Source: Venturia oleaginea (lineage: Eukaryota > Ascomycota > Dothideomycetes > Venturiales > Venturiaceae). From it: a DNA stretch of 64,000 nt. The stretch lies in the NCBI GenBank assembly GCA_013176395.1, contig JABMLP010000006.1, forward strand, positions 558,001 to 622,000. Reading direction: 5' to 3'. Below, piece after piece: positions 46,831-57,257 of the stretch (the stretch's first letter is position 1; the number at the start of each line of letters is the position of its first letter). Position numbers and translations under genes: made by a program. The notes beneath the pieces are model-generated. The model saw only the letters and a list, made by a program, of their open reading frames with translations, ran no database searches and had not been told where the DNA came from.

Positions 46831-48447
46831 TTACTCCTGCATCACCCCCTCATTCGGATCCTCCAAATGCTTCAACAAAAAGCTCCTCTTGAAATACTCA
46901 TTAGGATGCAAAAGCGTATCCAGCTGCGCCGCACTCCACAGCCCCTCCTCCTTGACCTTCTTAATCTCAGTAGCGTGCATATGTTCAAACACCCGATTAC
47001 AAGCAACATGATACCTCTGCTTCCCCACATCCTCCTTGACCCCCTTGAGCACATCCTTCTCCTGCACCCCAAATCCATTGAGCAAAGGAATAAGATTATC
47101 AGCTGAAAAGGTGCGATAGGGGCATCCATGATTTTGACCCGATGCAGGCAGGGCTTCTGTGAGAAGTTTCTGGCAGGAAAAGGGTGTGTAGCCTCTTCCG
47201 CGACGGTTGCTGTCGCCGCCCACGTCTCCGTAGGCGTGACGGATGTTGTATTTATATTCCTTGCCGAATTTCTCGTCTGTAATGAGGCGGAAGGAGCGGC
47301 GCCAGAATTGGATGCAATCTTCCAGGGACATTCCCATGCCTTTGAGGAAGAGCGTGTATTGGAGGCGCCCGTAGTGTTTAAGGTGGGCGGTGTCTTTGAG
47401 GGTGGTTTGGAGGTGAGACATGCAGAGGGGGAAGTGTTGTGAGAGGGCCTCGATGTTTGTGGATGTTGGGTGGAGTTGGTTTGGAGCGGTGTCGGTGTCG
47501 TAGGTTGCGTCGGGTGCTGTAAAGGAGCGGGAGAGGTGTTCGAGGATTGGAGCGAGACGGTCATCTTCGTCTAGGCGGCCGAGGGCACGAGATGTCAACT
47601 AGGGATACCGCGGTTAGTTTAAATCGTAAGGAGGGCGGATGCGAGACCTACTTCGAGCGCCGTGTCCAATCGTGTCGAAAAGTCGTTCATTATTAGATTC
47701 ACTTGCTCCTTCATGGGCACATATGCCAATCCTTCACTAAGATATACCCTTCTCTGCTCAACTAAATCGGGTACCTGTTCCCAATCCACCTTGAAATATT
47801 CTTCCTCCCCCCCTTCCTCCTCTTTGACAAAGAAGCTCTCTGATGCGTCTCTCACCAGCCCCCCAACGCTCTCCATCTCTTCTGCAGTAGCAGGCTCCCA
47901 CGCGAAATCCACACTGGCTGTGAACTCTTTCAACTCATTCGCGTCGTCCGATTGGTAACGAAGTCGAAATAACATGGATTCCAAGCGCGAGAATCGTCTC
48001 CTCAGCTCTTCAGTCTTTGAAAAGGCAAGTCGTAGAATGAAGTGGGAGAAGTGATCTCGCCTTCGTTCCTCCTGGGCTACATCGTCTACGTTCGCGGAAT
48101 TGCTTTGAAGCGGGAGATATTTGTGTAGCAGAGGCGTCATGTAGGCCTTTGTCTCTTCCGGGGAGCGATTTCGAAAAGTGCATGTTTCCAGCTCGGTGAG
48201 GACTGTCGGCGCGTCAGTATCAGTTGATCCATCCAATTGATCAAGTCATACTCTTTAGTCGGCTTATGGCATACTCCTCAAATTCTTCCAGAGAAATGTC
48301 GGCTGTAGGAGGTATGATGTAGAAGTTGAGGCGATGGGGGTAGTTCTGCTCCTCCCATAACGCGTCAGCGAATTGCTGCTTCTTGGGATCGATAACATTT
48401 CGTCTTTTGGCCTCGATTCTTGCCTGTTCTCGTGCCAACTTCAACAT
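46831..48447 (-). CDS. PRI2: DNA primase large subunit
   Basis: Spliced model 48447-48252, 48202-47652, 47598-46831, 504 aa, the usual size. The start MLKLAREQARIEAKRRNVID is the first ATG in frame. The N-terminal domain has YPHRLNFYIIPPTADISLEE and, across intron 1, RLKILTELETC. The C-terminal iron-sulfur domain has four cysteines at about 308 (PLC), 391 (FSC), 408 (HGC) and 449 (VAC). The spacings of 83, 17 and 41 nearly match the yeast 4Fe-4S ligands (81, 17, 40). The protein binds the RNA/DNA template end and regulates primase within DNA polymerase alpha in the nucleus. Introns are 49 and 53 nt with good branch points. An MCB-type element lies upstream. It is convergent with the rec114-like gene. 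Confidence 0.95.
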
Positions 48448-48516
48448 GGTGGTGGGGAGTGTTTGGGAATTGGGAATTGAGGAACCTGTCGCGTCGCGAG
48501 ATACTAGTATCAATTA

Positions 48517-48522
48517 ACGCGT
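48517..48522. promoter_or_regulatory. MCB box (ACGCGT) upstream of PRI2
   Basis: ACGCGT lies about 70 bp upstream of the PRI2 start codon, with further CGCG-rich sequence (TCGCGTCGCGA) around 48489. MCB boxes bind the MBF factor that turns on replication genes at G1/S in fungi. The match is exact and the target gene is a replication gene, so regulation by MBF is a reasonable inference. Confidence 0.6.
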
Positions 48523-49027
48523 TCGCGTCGGACTGGTGCAGTCTGAGAAGTTCAGCCGACGTTCTCTCATCTACTGCGCACCCAATCATCTCCCTCTATC
48601 TTCCTCAACCTTTATCAACTTTCCATCCCATGAGGGCATATATCCTTTTGAGCCATCAATATTCGAAGCAGACGGCAGTTTAAGACCTGAGACTTTGCAC
48701 GTTCTTCGCCCGGTCTTTTTCTCCTTTTGAATCATGCTTCGGTCTTTTATGGCCACCGAGGAAAGGAAACAATCATGGGAATCTCAATCTCAATCTCAAT
48801 CAGGCGTGTGCGTCGAACAAGCGCTAGTTCCATTGTTTGTATTATCTTGCTGTGCCTCTTTCAGAACAAGCAGTGCGACACCTTGAATCTGACATCCTTC
48901 TTTATACAGCACCGCAAACAATCTCACAATGGATATATCTCCTAGCTCAAATATGCAACCTTGAATAATAAAGTTGAGTTCTAGGTCCTCTCCTGCGATG
49001 TAGCTTTCTAGCCCTACTACCACTACC
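48523..49027. other. intergenic between PRI2 and the 49028 gene
   Basis: Divergent promoter region. It contains a hexanucleotide microsatellite (ATCTCA)n at about 48779-48800. No supported ORF. Confidence 0.5.
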
Positions 49028-50309
49028 ATGGAACGAACTCGAGAAAAGTCTCCATCGAAAAGGGTCACCAATGCTCCCAAGCAAGCTTCTTGCCAGCCTC
49101 TTTCAAAATCTCCTAGCCAAACGAGACGTGCTCAAAATTTGGAAGCTACAGCAAGTTCTCAATCCAATAGCACCCGCTATTTTCAAAAGGTTGAGTCTGG
49201 AGCTGGAGTTTTTGCGCCTGTACCTGGCGGATTGGCCAGGGAGAGTTCGATATTATTGGTTAGAAAGCGGCGTTTGCCGGAAAGTGAAGAGGGTGAAGCT
49301 TATTGCCAGAGAACTAGATACGAGAGTGGTTCTGACGCATCAACTCTTGTCCACATCAAATCCGAAGAGGAGAATTTGGAAAATGAGAGGCCAGGATCGG
49401 TCGTTCAGAGGCGCCCGCCAACACAAAACGACAGTGCCTTTGTCGAGCCTGGCTCTGATCCACTTGACTTCGAATATTTTCAGCGAGATGACCAACACTG
49501 GAACCACGACCAAATCGTCAACGAAGAAGTTTATGACTCCCCGGATCGTCATGCCAACATACGCTACACAAGTCTCGCAAATGGGAACATAGATCAGCTT
49601 GACCATCAACAAACAGTGGACCAACATACAGTGAGTACAGGAAATACGTCTCTGCGGCAAAGAATATCACCACTGCACGACAGTGCTGGCTTTGACTTTC
49701 CTGTTCCTGGCTATCCAACTTTTCGTTCAAGCAGACCGTATCGAACCAATCCTCCAGCTCGATTGCGAAGGACTGCTGATCAAAATCTTCATTCTTTGGT
49801 AAGAAAAACTGTCGAAGTCGATGATTTCTCAGCAGGACATGTAGCCGGGCGTGCCGAAGGTTACAAATGAGGTTTCGCAGTAGAAGACCAAAGCGGGCAT
49901 GGCCACGGCCAATTCGTAGGGCAGATAAACGAGCGCCCAACTACAGCAGACGCAACAATCCTAGCTCTCCGTCAACAAATAGAGCGCCAAGAAGCAGAGT
50001 TGGTACGCTTTCGCAATGAAGCGGTGGAGGAGGGTGCGTACACAGGAAGGGATGTTGGGTCACCGTTTAGGATCTGAGCAAGGAGAACGGGATCAATTGG
50101 AAGAGGATCAGGAATTGACAGACGAGCAGAGCAACGTTTTCGATATGGGATATGACCGAGGCTGAGGCACACGTAGACAGGGCGCTGGCGGTTCAAACAG
50201 CTTACCGTGCAGGGTATATGGCTCGTGGTCAAGAGATGCTGGGTTTCATCCATAGAAGTACTGGCAGGGAGCCATTGGAGTATCATGAAGAGCATGAGGA
50301 TTGGCCGTG
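49028..50309 (+). pseudogene. disordered fungal protein gene, apparently decaying at the 3' end
   Basis: An open frame of 280 codons starts MERTREKSPSKRVTNAPKQA and ends at TGA 49868-49870. The predicted protein is highly polar and disordered with no recognised domain. The frame stays open for about 68 further codons after the TGA (GFAVEDQSGHGHGQFVGQIN, then a Glu-rich helix). In another frame a related segment continues to about 50309 (AVQTAYRAGYMARGQEMLGF). Similar GY/AGxxxGR motifs (AGHVAGRAEGY, AGYMARG) occur before and after the breaks. I infer one longer gene with a nonsense codon and at least one frameshift. A short functional 280-aa product remains possible. Confidence 0.5.
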
Positions 50310-50634
50310 ACAATCGCATAACTGCTTTTGGACTGATTTTGCTAAATTTCTGGCAATTTCATATTTTGGATTGACAGGGATGGAGAGGCAATGCTTTGTT
50401 ATTATTGTCTAGGTAGGGAGCTTTCAATGCAGAGATTCAACAAGCCTTATGTTTGAGCAGAATGATTCTTAGGAGAACAAAGGTGACGAAACAACCAACT
50501 AGACATAATGCTGCTGCTGCCCGATCCATTCCACACAACAACTGACCCATGTCCCCAAATGCTTCAAACTCTTCGCCCAAAGCATGACAGCTATCCCTCA
50601 ATGGCAAAGCATGCAGCATATACTACATCTCCCA

Positions 50635-51015
50635 TCAGCCCTGCAGATACCTGATTATCCCACCCAGCGCTAACAAACTCACAATCCCTGAACAAAAGAA
50701 TAGACCCAACGCCATCCCGTCGAAGAAAAAGGTAAGAAGTATACACCCGATAGTCTTGTTCATCTGGAAGCAAAAGAGATGTAGGAATCCGATGATGGCG
50801 GTGGTGGTTCCCCATGCGCCTGCTGTGGTGCCGAGGGCTCCTGCGACATGTAGACGACGATGCAGGTTGCGTCTGTGAATGAGAAGTATTGAGAGTCCGA
50901 GGACTGGGGCTGCGAGGAGGAGCTGTGGGGGTGTTAGGATGGAATAGGCTGGAATAGTATTGAAAAGTTTAGGTACCTGGGCGGTGCGGAGGGATATCAA
51001 TACGCTGCGTGCCAT
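50635..51015 (-). CDS. small multi-spanning membrane protein, unknown function
   Basis: Starts MARSVLISLRTAQ at 51015. A 54-nt in-frame intron (50976-50923, GTACCT...CCTAACAC...CACAG) is likely; spliced length is 108 aa, unspliced 126 aa. Three or four hydrophobic segments are visible: LLLAAPVLGLSILLIH, ALGTTAGAWGTTTAIIGF with LHLFCF, CILLTFFFDGMALGLFF and GIVSLLALGGIIRYL. A short basic loop (RRNLHRRL) suggests positive-inside orientation after the first segment. No family recognised. Confidence 0.6.
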   Translation of the reverse strand: MARSVLISLRTAQVPKLFNTIPAYSILTPPQLLLAAPVLGLSILLIHRRNLHRRLHVAGALGTTAGAWGTTTAIIGFLHLFCFQMNKTIGCILLTFFFDGMALGLFFCSGIVSLLALGGIIRYLQG

Positions 51016-51654
51016 TTTGATTTGGGGGGGAGGGTTGTTGATGGTTTGATGTTGTTTCTCTCTGATCTGGTCTGTTCTATGCAGGTTCGATGGAAGGAGA
51101 GTGTCGTGAGCTCTTTCTTTTCCCGTCACGATATATATCTGATGACCCTTCCTTTGAAGTCGATCTGTTCGAGATCGATATCGATCCATTCCTGGCAATT
51201 TCAGATATCTACCGTCTCGATCTTGATTTGGATTCACCAGTGCTGTTTACGAAAGCTTACTTGGAGGGAGGGAAGAACATGGTTACCTGCTACAGCCTCC
51301 TTTTTGACTTGGAATCCACTGAGACTCTGACGCTGACTTGCTCGAAGTCCTCGGGTCGAGCTCGGCATCGATGAGCCTCCAGAGTATCAGTTTCAACAAT
51401 TGCCAGGGGCTTACTTGTCTCGAGCCCAAGCCGAAGGAGTGGTATATGAGGCTGAAATTGGCAATCAGGAAGGGAAAAATATGGAAAGTAGCATTTTTCT
51501 CTTCACCACTTTGTGTATGAGCACGATGACAGTACAGTGACCAAACTTGAGCGCTCTACTCTGACATTACTTCAACCTCCCATTATATTCTCCTTGGCTT
51601 CCATTCTTTTTTGTCCCCCATCCTCCACCCTAGCTCATTCAAACTCCCTAGTAA
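51016..51654. other. intergenic
   Basis: No supported gene. Frames at 51022-51374 plus overlap each other in two phases and lack motifs. Confidence 0.4.
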
Positions 51655-52350
51655 CTAAGCAATGCTCGAGCGATATTCTTTGCGCTTGATGAAGCCATAG
51701 ACCACAAGTGCGGAGCAGACGATGAAGCTGAAAAAAACAAAAGACAGTGTCGGCCGTGTTCTGCGTGCAAAGGCGTCTGAATATATGCTTGATGTAAATC
51801 AGGGAGAGCATATTTGTCGATATGATTACACTTGAAACCGTTGAGCTGACCAGCAAAAGCTTACAATCTTAATCAGTGAATGAACCAATGAAAAGGGGAT
51901 GTATGTATGCGTCCCATCCCCAGCAAGGAGGAAGAAACGTCAGATCGATACCACTGGGTTTCTGGCCTTGCCGAGAAACGAATTGTGATATGATGAAGTG
52001 GCAAGAAAGATTGAGAGTAAATTTACGACACCACCGGCGAGAAAGAAGAATGCCGCAATTGCATCGAGGATGATTTTAGCCATAGGCTTAATCCGGTCCC
52101 AGAAGAAAGCCAGAATTCCGATCACGCTGACGATAATCCCAAATCCACCCGCCCATGCAGTAAACCAGTCGTCCTACTATTTTCAACATTGCAGTCGCCA
52201 GTAGTACACAGCTCTTTAGTGATATCCACAGAAAGCCCAAAGACAATGATAGCGAAGAGGAGCTATGAGAGTAGTTGGTTGCATAGAAGTCAACGCAGCG
52301 AGTTCTGAGCTTACATGAGAATCCCCGAGACACAGAGGAATGAATTGCAT
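51655..52350 (-). CDS. MARVEL-domain membrane protein, apparent frameshift
   Basis: Minus strand, start MQFIPLCLGDSH at 52350, intron 52314-52263 (52 nt), then LLFAIIVFGLSVDITKELC. A later segment, in a frame shifted by one, reads FTAWAGGFGIIVSVIGILAF then DRIKPMAKIILDAIAAFFFL and AGGVVNLLSIFLATSSY, typical MARVEL-family helices. The last exon gives FARRTRPTLSFVFFSFIVCS and ALVVYGFIKRKEYRSSIA, ending at 51655. The shift lies in a TTT run near 52160, where a fourth T would restore frame, so this is either an assembly/sequencing error or a real lesion. The exon between about 51940 and 51770 was not resolved. MARVEL proteins sit in plasma-membrane domains (Nce102-like) and vesicles; the exact role is unknown. 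Confidence 0.65.
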
Positions 52351-53847
52351 GCTGGTTCAAAATGAACAGGGCCCTTAAAAAATATTTGCGGGTGGCATTC
52401 GTGACAGCAGGTGAGGCAAAGCGTGCTGATATATCCAGAATCAATAACAGGCAAACTTTTTATGACGAGGAAGGATTAGAAAAAGGGAACTCAATCCTGT
52501 CGATTCTTGCCTGGCAAATGAAGAGTCAAGATATATGATTTGGCTTCCTGATTTAAACAGAGGAATCGATCGGTACCGGGACTGGAATGCTTCGTGCTGG
52601 GTCCTTCGTGCTGGGTCCTTCGTGCTGATATATTGACCTTGCCAATCACACGGAATTTGCCTTGCTCAGAGGTACAACATTAATTCAGTCTCTTTCTTTT
52701 CGATCCCGGTCCTCGAAGCGGTGCCATTGTTACTCATATGGCAACATGTCAGCATCAAGTGCGTTCAGTGTCATGCCCAGAGAGGAATTGGCATAAGTCT
52801 CCAACGAGAACCTTGGATTCGTGTGTTTAGAAGTGAATGAGCGCGTCTCAAAGCCTGGTGCAAGTCCTTTGCAGGTTGATGGATGAGGAGAGAGAGAGAA
52901 GATGGTCGCCCCGAGAGTCCGAGACCGAGCCAAGGGCCTAGCTCTGAAACGGCGAGCTAGAGAGGATTGAGCCTAGTTTGCAGCCAACATATTCCAAAGC
53001 CATCTCTGAAGGATCCGATCCTTGATTCTACACCGTTGATTCTATGCCAGCCTTGGGGATACGTACGGGCAAGTGACACGTCGTCTCAACAATTTTACCT
53101 CGCTCGCAATTTCCATCTGATCTGCAGTTTTCCGTTGACCTCCCGATAATGCGCTATAGTTCTCACTCGTTCTCCGTGGAGTATCATCTAGCCACCAGTT
53201 CATCCTGATCAAGGGACCAGAATGATTAACACAGTGCCTTCCCAATCCTGAAGTGATGGATCTCTCAAAGTCGGCTTCCTAGCAACGTTGCAGCAAATCC
53301 CCAGTTAGCCTGGCAGCTCTGGAGTAGCATATCAGCATCCGAGTTGTCCTGCAGTATGGCGTCCTTCCGCGATGAATACACTTCCAGTTCAAACTTTTTA
53401 CAAAACATCGACTGCTCCTTCAACGACAACAGCTTTCCCCAGTATTTTATCGACATGGGAGGCCGGGGTCGAACAGCCTGCCATGGTGGGTTTGCCGATT
53501 CTCTGCCTTGTGAAACACCTGCCGAACCAAGCCTTCCAATTAGTGATCATTGGTGATCAATTTCTGGTAATTTGCGAATAACAGGTTTCCGGAGATGCAT
53601 CACTATCGATTTGAATTTGAGATTCAAAGCCAAGGGTATCTTTGGTTGTTGTGTAGTCCGAAAGGCATTGAATTAACAAAGCTACTATACTACTGCTCAA
53701 TTAGGCTCGAATAGCCTTGTGGAAATCATGACGTACAAGACCTGCAGTATCCCAATGAGACAAGCTCCACGTTGCTTTTACTGCTTTCCTTCTGACCCAA
53801 CACACAGTGCTCACATCTCAATCATTTTCCATATCTTGATAGCAGCC
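52351..53847. other. intergenic, with short tandem repeat
   Basis: About 1.5 kb without a supported gene. It contains 2.6 copies of the 14-bp unit TTCGTGCTGGGTCC at 52591-52626. No other structure was noticed. Confidence 0.45.
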
Positions 53848-54447
53848 ATGTCCAGTTCAACGAAATACTCTGATGTCCTCGAGAGCTTAAAAACAATACC
53901 ACCACCTCTTCTTCCACCAGGTAAATCCTACAGTCCAGATCTTACCTCACGAATCGCCGATTGCCAGGTCCATCCTACTATAGAAGCTGCACTGCATCTT
54001 CTTAACCATGACCTAACATCGGCGCACTTTTTAGTGCGACACATGCAAAGTCCGCCAGCGGTCGAAGGCATGCTTCTCCACGGAATCTTGCACCGCATCG
54101 AGAGCGACTACGACAACGCTCGCGCTTGGTACGGTAATATCGCAAAGGACAAAACCGGGGGTCAATTACTCGACAAAGCATGGGCTGTCGAATCTGGAAA
54201 AGGGAAAGAAATGGCTTTGGGGTTTGTTGATAAGGTCGAGAAGCTGAAGAAGAAGGGTGAAGGGGATAATGCTGCGCTAAAAAAAGAGTGTGAGAATGAG
54301 ATAAGGACTGTATTGAGTTGGTGTGAGGATAAGTTTGGGACGAAGAAGTGGAGGGACGCGAGTTCAGCATGGGTGAGGCCAGATGAGAAGACCAAGGAAA
54401 CAGGAAATGATATGGTTATTCGAGGCAAGGGCCATAGAGACTTTTGA
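53848..54447 (+). CDS. conserved fungal protein of unknown function, 199 aa
   Basis: Single exon. The start MSSSTKYSDVLESLKTIPPP is chosen over an in-frame upstream ATG (53746) because the upstream extension is cysteine/proline-rich and poorly protein-like. The core (HPTIEAALHLLNHDLTSAHF, HMQSPPAVEGMLLHGILHRI, DYDNARAWYGNIAKD) resembles a conserved but uncharacterised family in filamentous ascomycetes. A Lys/Glu-rich helix and a C-terminal VLSWCEDKFGTKKWRDASSA follow. No signal peptide or membrane segment. Function not assigned. Confidence 0.75.
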   Translation: MSSSTKYSDVLESLKTIPPPLLPPGKSYSPDLTSRIADCQVHPTIEAALHLLNHDLTSAHFLVRHMQSPPAVEGMLLHGILHRIESDYDNARAWYGNIAKDKTGGQLLDKAWAVESGKGKEMALGFVDKVEKLKKKGEGDNAALKKECENEIRTVLSWCEDKFGTKKWRDASSAWVRPDEKTKETGNDMVIRGKGHRDF

Positions 54448-54755
54448 GAGGCCGAATCTTAAGCCACTTTTGACGCGTGTAAACATGTCGAGCTTTAGTG
54501 CTAACGGCGAATGATGGCTGCAGTCATCTGAATATTTAGATGCTGATGGATTGTGGCAAGCCCGTCTATCTTTGATAAGAGGTGCGACTTCTGATAGATT
54601 CTTGCTGTTGTTGATGATACTAAGGTTTGCCCTTTCTTAGCTCCTCCACGTGATCTTGCGAACATCACCTCATCATCAAATCCGCCGTTCTCTTAGAGTA
54701 CCGAGGTCTAATTTGCAAGGATCCGAAGGCTAGATAAGATATATCAATATTACGA
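54448..54755. other. intergenic
   Basis: 3' flank of the 199-aa gene. No supported features. Confidence 0.45.
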
Positions 54756-54759
54756 GGCT

Positions 54760-55040
54760 TATTTTGGTTTGTGCATTAACGTGGAAATTATGAATTATTT
54801 TTGACTAACTGACTAAGTAACGCCCGAAATTCCAATGTATGCTAAGGTAATGTATTGGCGGCCAAGGACTCTAACTGAGCCGTTCTGGGGGCTTTTACAA
54901 TTATGGTTTGTGTATTAACGTGCAGAGGAGAGGGCTTCTTTGAGTAAGCAAGTAACGGACTGAATATCCGCAATTCTAATCTACGCCAAGGTGATACATT
55001 GACGACCAAGGACTCGGATATGACCGCTCCGGAGGCTTTT
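54760..55040. repeat. diverged direct duplication, about 140 bp twice
   Basis: Two neighbouring segments (about 54760-54895 and 54904-55040) share an order of blocks: GGTTTGTGNATTAACGTG, AAGTAACG, AATTCNAATNTANGC, AAGGTNATN(C)ATTG, CCAAGGACTC and GGGCTTTTA/GGAGGCTTTTA. They align without large gaps but are clearly diverged. No coding capacity. Confidence 0.7.
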
Positions 55041-55282
55041 AAGCTATATATATCAAGCCTTTTGAAGGAGTTCTTATTGCTGAAGGGGTAAGTCTACGAG
55101 GGTCTCTTTTTCTACGAGGGTCTCTTTTGGTGACGGGTAACTGATCTGCATAATATACTATATTTCAGCTAGGCTTTGCCGTGGGGTAGAGCTCTTAGAA
55201 TGACTCAGTCATCCAGTCAAGAAATAGATACGTTTTGCTCGAGATTTTTATCTTGAGAATTCCTCCTAGGGCGTAAGAGATA

Positions 55283-56565
55283 CAAGTGCTGTGCATGAAC
55301 GGGCTGACACCCCCCCCCTGTCAATTTTGTCTCAGTCATGAAGCTAGCAAAATGAAGCAGACTTTGTATACATTACCACTTAGTGTGGCCGCCATTAGCT
55401 GCGATAACGGCTTGTACGCGCTCAGGCATCTCTTCTATATACTTAATAAAGTCATCTAGCTCAAGTTTAGCCCATTCTTCCTCAAGATACTGTCGTACAT
55501 CTGCTTCCGAGTACGGAAAGCGCCTCCCAATTCTATATTTTAACAGCCGCCAGTCATTCTCAATTGGGTTGAGATCTGGTGAGTTAGCTGGCCAAGTCAT
55601 CTTATTAAGGTTGTACTGAGAGTGTACTGCCTGAGTAAGCCTAGCCGTATGTACGGAGGCGTTATCTTCCATCAAGATTGCTCGAAAGTAGCCTCCTATA
55701 TGCTTCATCTCGTGAATATGACTATATACCCCTGGCAGAATATGCTCAGAGTATATAGCAGCAGTAACCTTGCCCCAAGCCTTCTCACAAACTACAAGAG
55801 GTCCCTTTGTTGTCCCAGAAATACAGCCATGAGCCATCCAAGAAGAATAACCTCGAAACTTTGGTAATAAGCAAGAAGGTCCATACTTCTCCTCAGGCCT
55901 CCTTGTTACGTATATGACGCCAAAGCCTCCTGTTGTAAAAGATGCATCGTCTGTCCAGAGGACACGTTTCCACTGCTCAAAGTCCCAATGTTGGTGACGT
56001 ATTGCCCATTGTCGTCTTGCCGCTCGGTGCGCCTCCGTAAGAAGAGGCTTCTCGACGGCGATACGGCGAAAGAATCTCTCGCATTTAAAGGCTTGAAAAA
56101 GGGTTCTCCGGCAGGCTTGAATGCCCTCAATCGAGGCAATCTGCTCAAGCGGCATTCGTCGGTGTAGAGCATCCTGGGTAGCTCGGTTGATTAGACGGTG
56201 GCGGCGGTGGATTGTAAGCATAAATGGCCTGCCAGGTGGCTTACGAGGAGTATAATAGCCTTCTTGAATACAAAGAATAACCGTAGATCGAGCAAGGCGA
56301 AGCTTTCGAGCGATTTGGGTCTTGTTCCATTCTGCAAGGTGGTATAAGGTGAGGATCTGAGTACGCTCGCGCTCAGAGAGACGTTGGCCTTTCGGCCGCT
56401 CAGGATCACGAAATAATTGACGGTTCTTATGCTTGCCAGGCATTTGAAGCTGTATAATGAAGAATATGAGGTGATAGTAGAGGTAGAGTCTGCTTTATTT
56501 TGCTAGCTTCATGACTGAGACAAGATTGACAGGGGGGGTGTCAGCCCGTTCATGCACAGCACTTG
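55283..56565 (-). mobile_element. Tc1/mariner-type DNA transposon, intact
   Basis: Element of 1283 bp flanked by TA at 55281-55282 and 56566-56567. Inverted repeats of about 80 bp (starting CAAGTGCTGTGCATGAACGG) differ by only a few positions, including the length of a C run. It carries one uninterrupted transposase gene. High terminal similarity and an intact ORF suggest a recent insertion. Confidence 0.95.
55373..56443 (-). CDS. Tc1/mariner transposase, DD34E, intact
   Basis: 356 aa, starting MPGKHKNRQLFRDPERPKGQ. N-terminal helix-turn-helix domains (LSERERTQILTLYHLAEWNK, QIARKLRLARSTVILCIQEG) bind the terminal repeats, and a GRP-like linker (KPPGRPF) follows. The catalytic core has Asp in LWTDDASFTTGG, Asp in LMEDNASVHTA and Glu in SPDLNPIENDWRLLKYRIG with 34 residues between the last two (DD34E). 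The length is normal for the superfamily. The stop at 55373 falls inside the inner edge of the left terminal repeat. All catalytic residues are present, so activity is plausible. Confidence 0.95.
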   Translation of the reverse strand: MPGKHKNRQLFRDPERPKGQRLSERERTQILTLYHLAEWNKTQIARKLRLARSTVILCIQEGYYTPRKPPGRPFMLTIHRRHRLINRATQDALHRRMPLEQIASIEGIQACRRTLFQAFKCERFFRRIAVEKPLLTEAHRAARRQWAIRHQHWDFEQWKRVLWTDDASFTTGGFGVIYVTRRPEEKYGPSCLLPKFRGYSSWMAHGCISGTTKGPLVVCEKAWGKVTAAIYSEHILPGVYSHIHEMKHIGGYFRAILMEDNASVHTARLTQAVHSQYNLNKMTWPANSPDLNPIENDWRLLKYRIGRRFPYSEADVRQYLEEEWAKLELDDFIKYIEEMPERVQAVIAANGGHTKW

Positions 56566-56735
56566 TAGAACTGATCTTCCTTAGCTTCCGCTACAGCCTC
56601 CAAATACGGGAGAATCTAAGCCGTTTTTGTTAGAACCCAAAAAATCTCGCGGGATTTTCTAGTTTCACGTCTAAATGCCTTGCCGGAGTCCGCGGATTTA
56701 TCCCCATCAACCCAAGGTTAGGAATCAGATTATAC

Positions 56736-57017
56736 GGTACCAGCGCGCCCCAGGTCGATTTCAATAACGAATTAAAATACGTCTCTAGCAGGGCTGATTG
56801 ACCAATCAGTGACATCAGATCTTGAGATTTACGTGCCGATCAGCTTACCAGCCAATGGATCCAATCAAACTCGTTGAAATCATCCTGGGGCCTGCTGGTA
56901 CTTACGCGCCCTAGGTTAGTTGCAACAACGAATGAAAACAGCCTCTTGTAGGGTTGATTCGCCAATCAGTAGCTTCAGATCTTGTTGACCTGCTTACCAA
57001 CCAATCGATACCAATCA
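56736..57017. repeat. diverged tandem duplication upstream of the RING gene
   Basis: Two units (about 56736-56867 and 56896-57017) share the block order GGTAC...GCGCCC...AGG, CAATAACGAAT or CAACAACGAAT, GTAGGG/GCAGGG-TTGATT, CCAATCAG, CAGATCTTG, CTTACCANCCAAT and CCAATCA. Several CCAAT boxes are present per unit. They lie 240-520 bp upstream of the RING gene start, so they may be duplicated promoter modules (inference). Confidence 0.65.
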
Positions 57018-57257
57018 CGAATTATGAAGTTGAACGTACTGAAGGTCCAGGAAAAGGGTAAGAATTAACTGATCTACGTCTTTCAGTCAGGTTCGTCAAG
57101 CGACACCGTCGACCTCAATCAACTTGGCATCCTTCGTACCCCACTAGCAGTTCTACACTTTCCACACGTGATGCGTGTGTACTTCGTACTAGTATGATGC
57201 CTGGCGTTGGTCTGTTTACACTTTCGAACTCAACTCGAGCACCACAGGTCAAACAAC

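Noticed and set aside
49071..49592. 173-aa overlapping frame inside the 49028 gene
   Set aside because: Starts inside the longer frame, lacks better composition, and the two cannot both be real without strong evidence.
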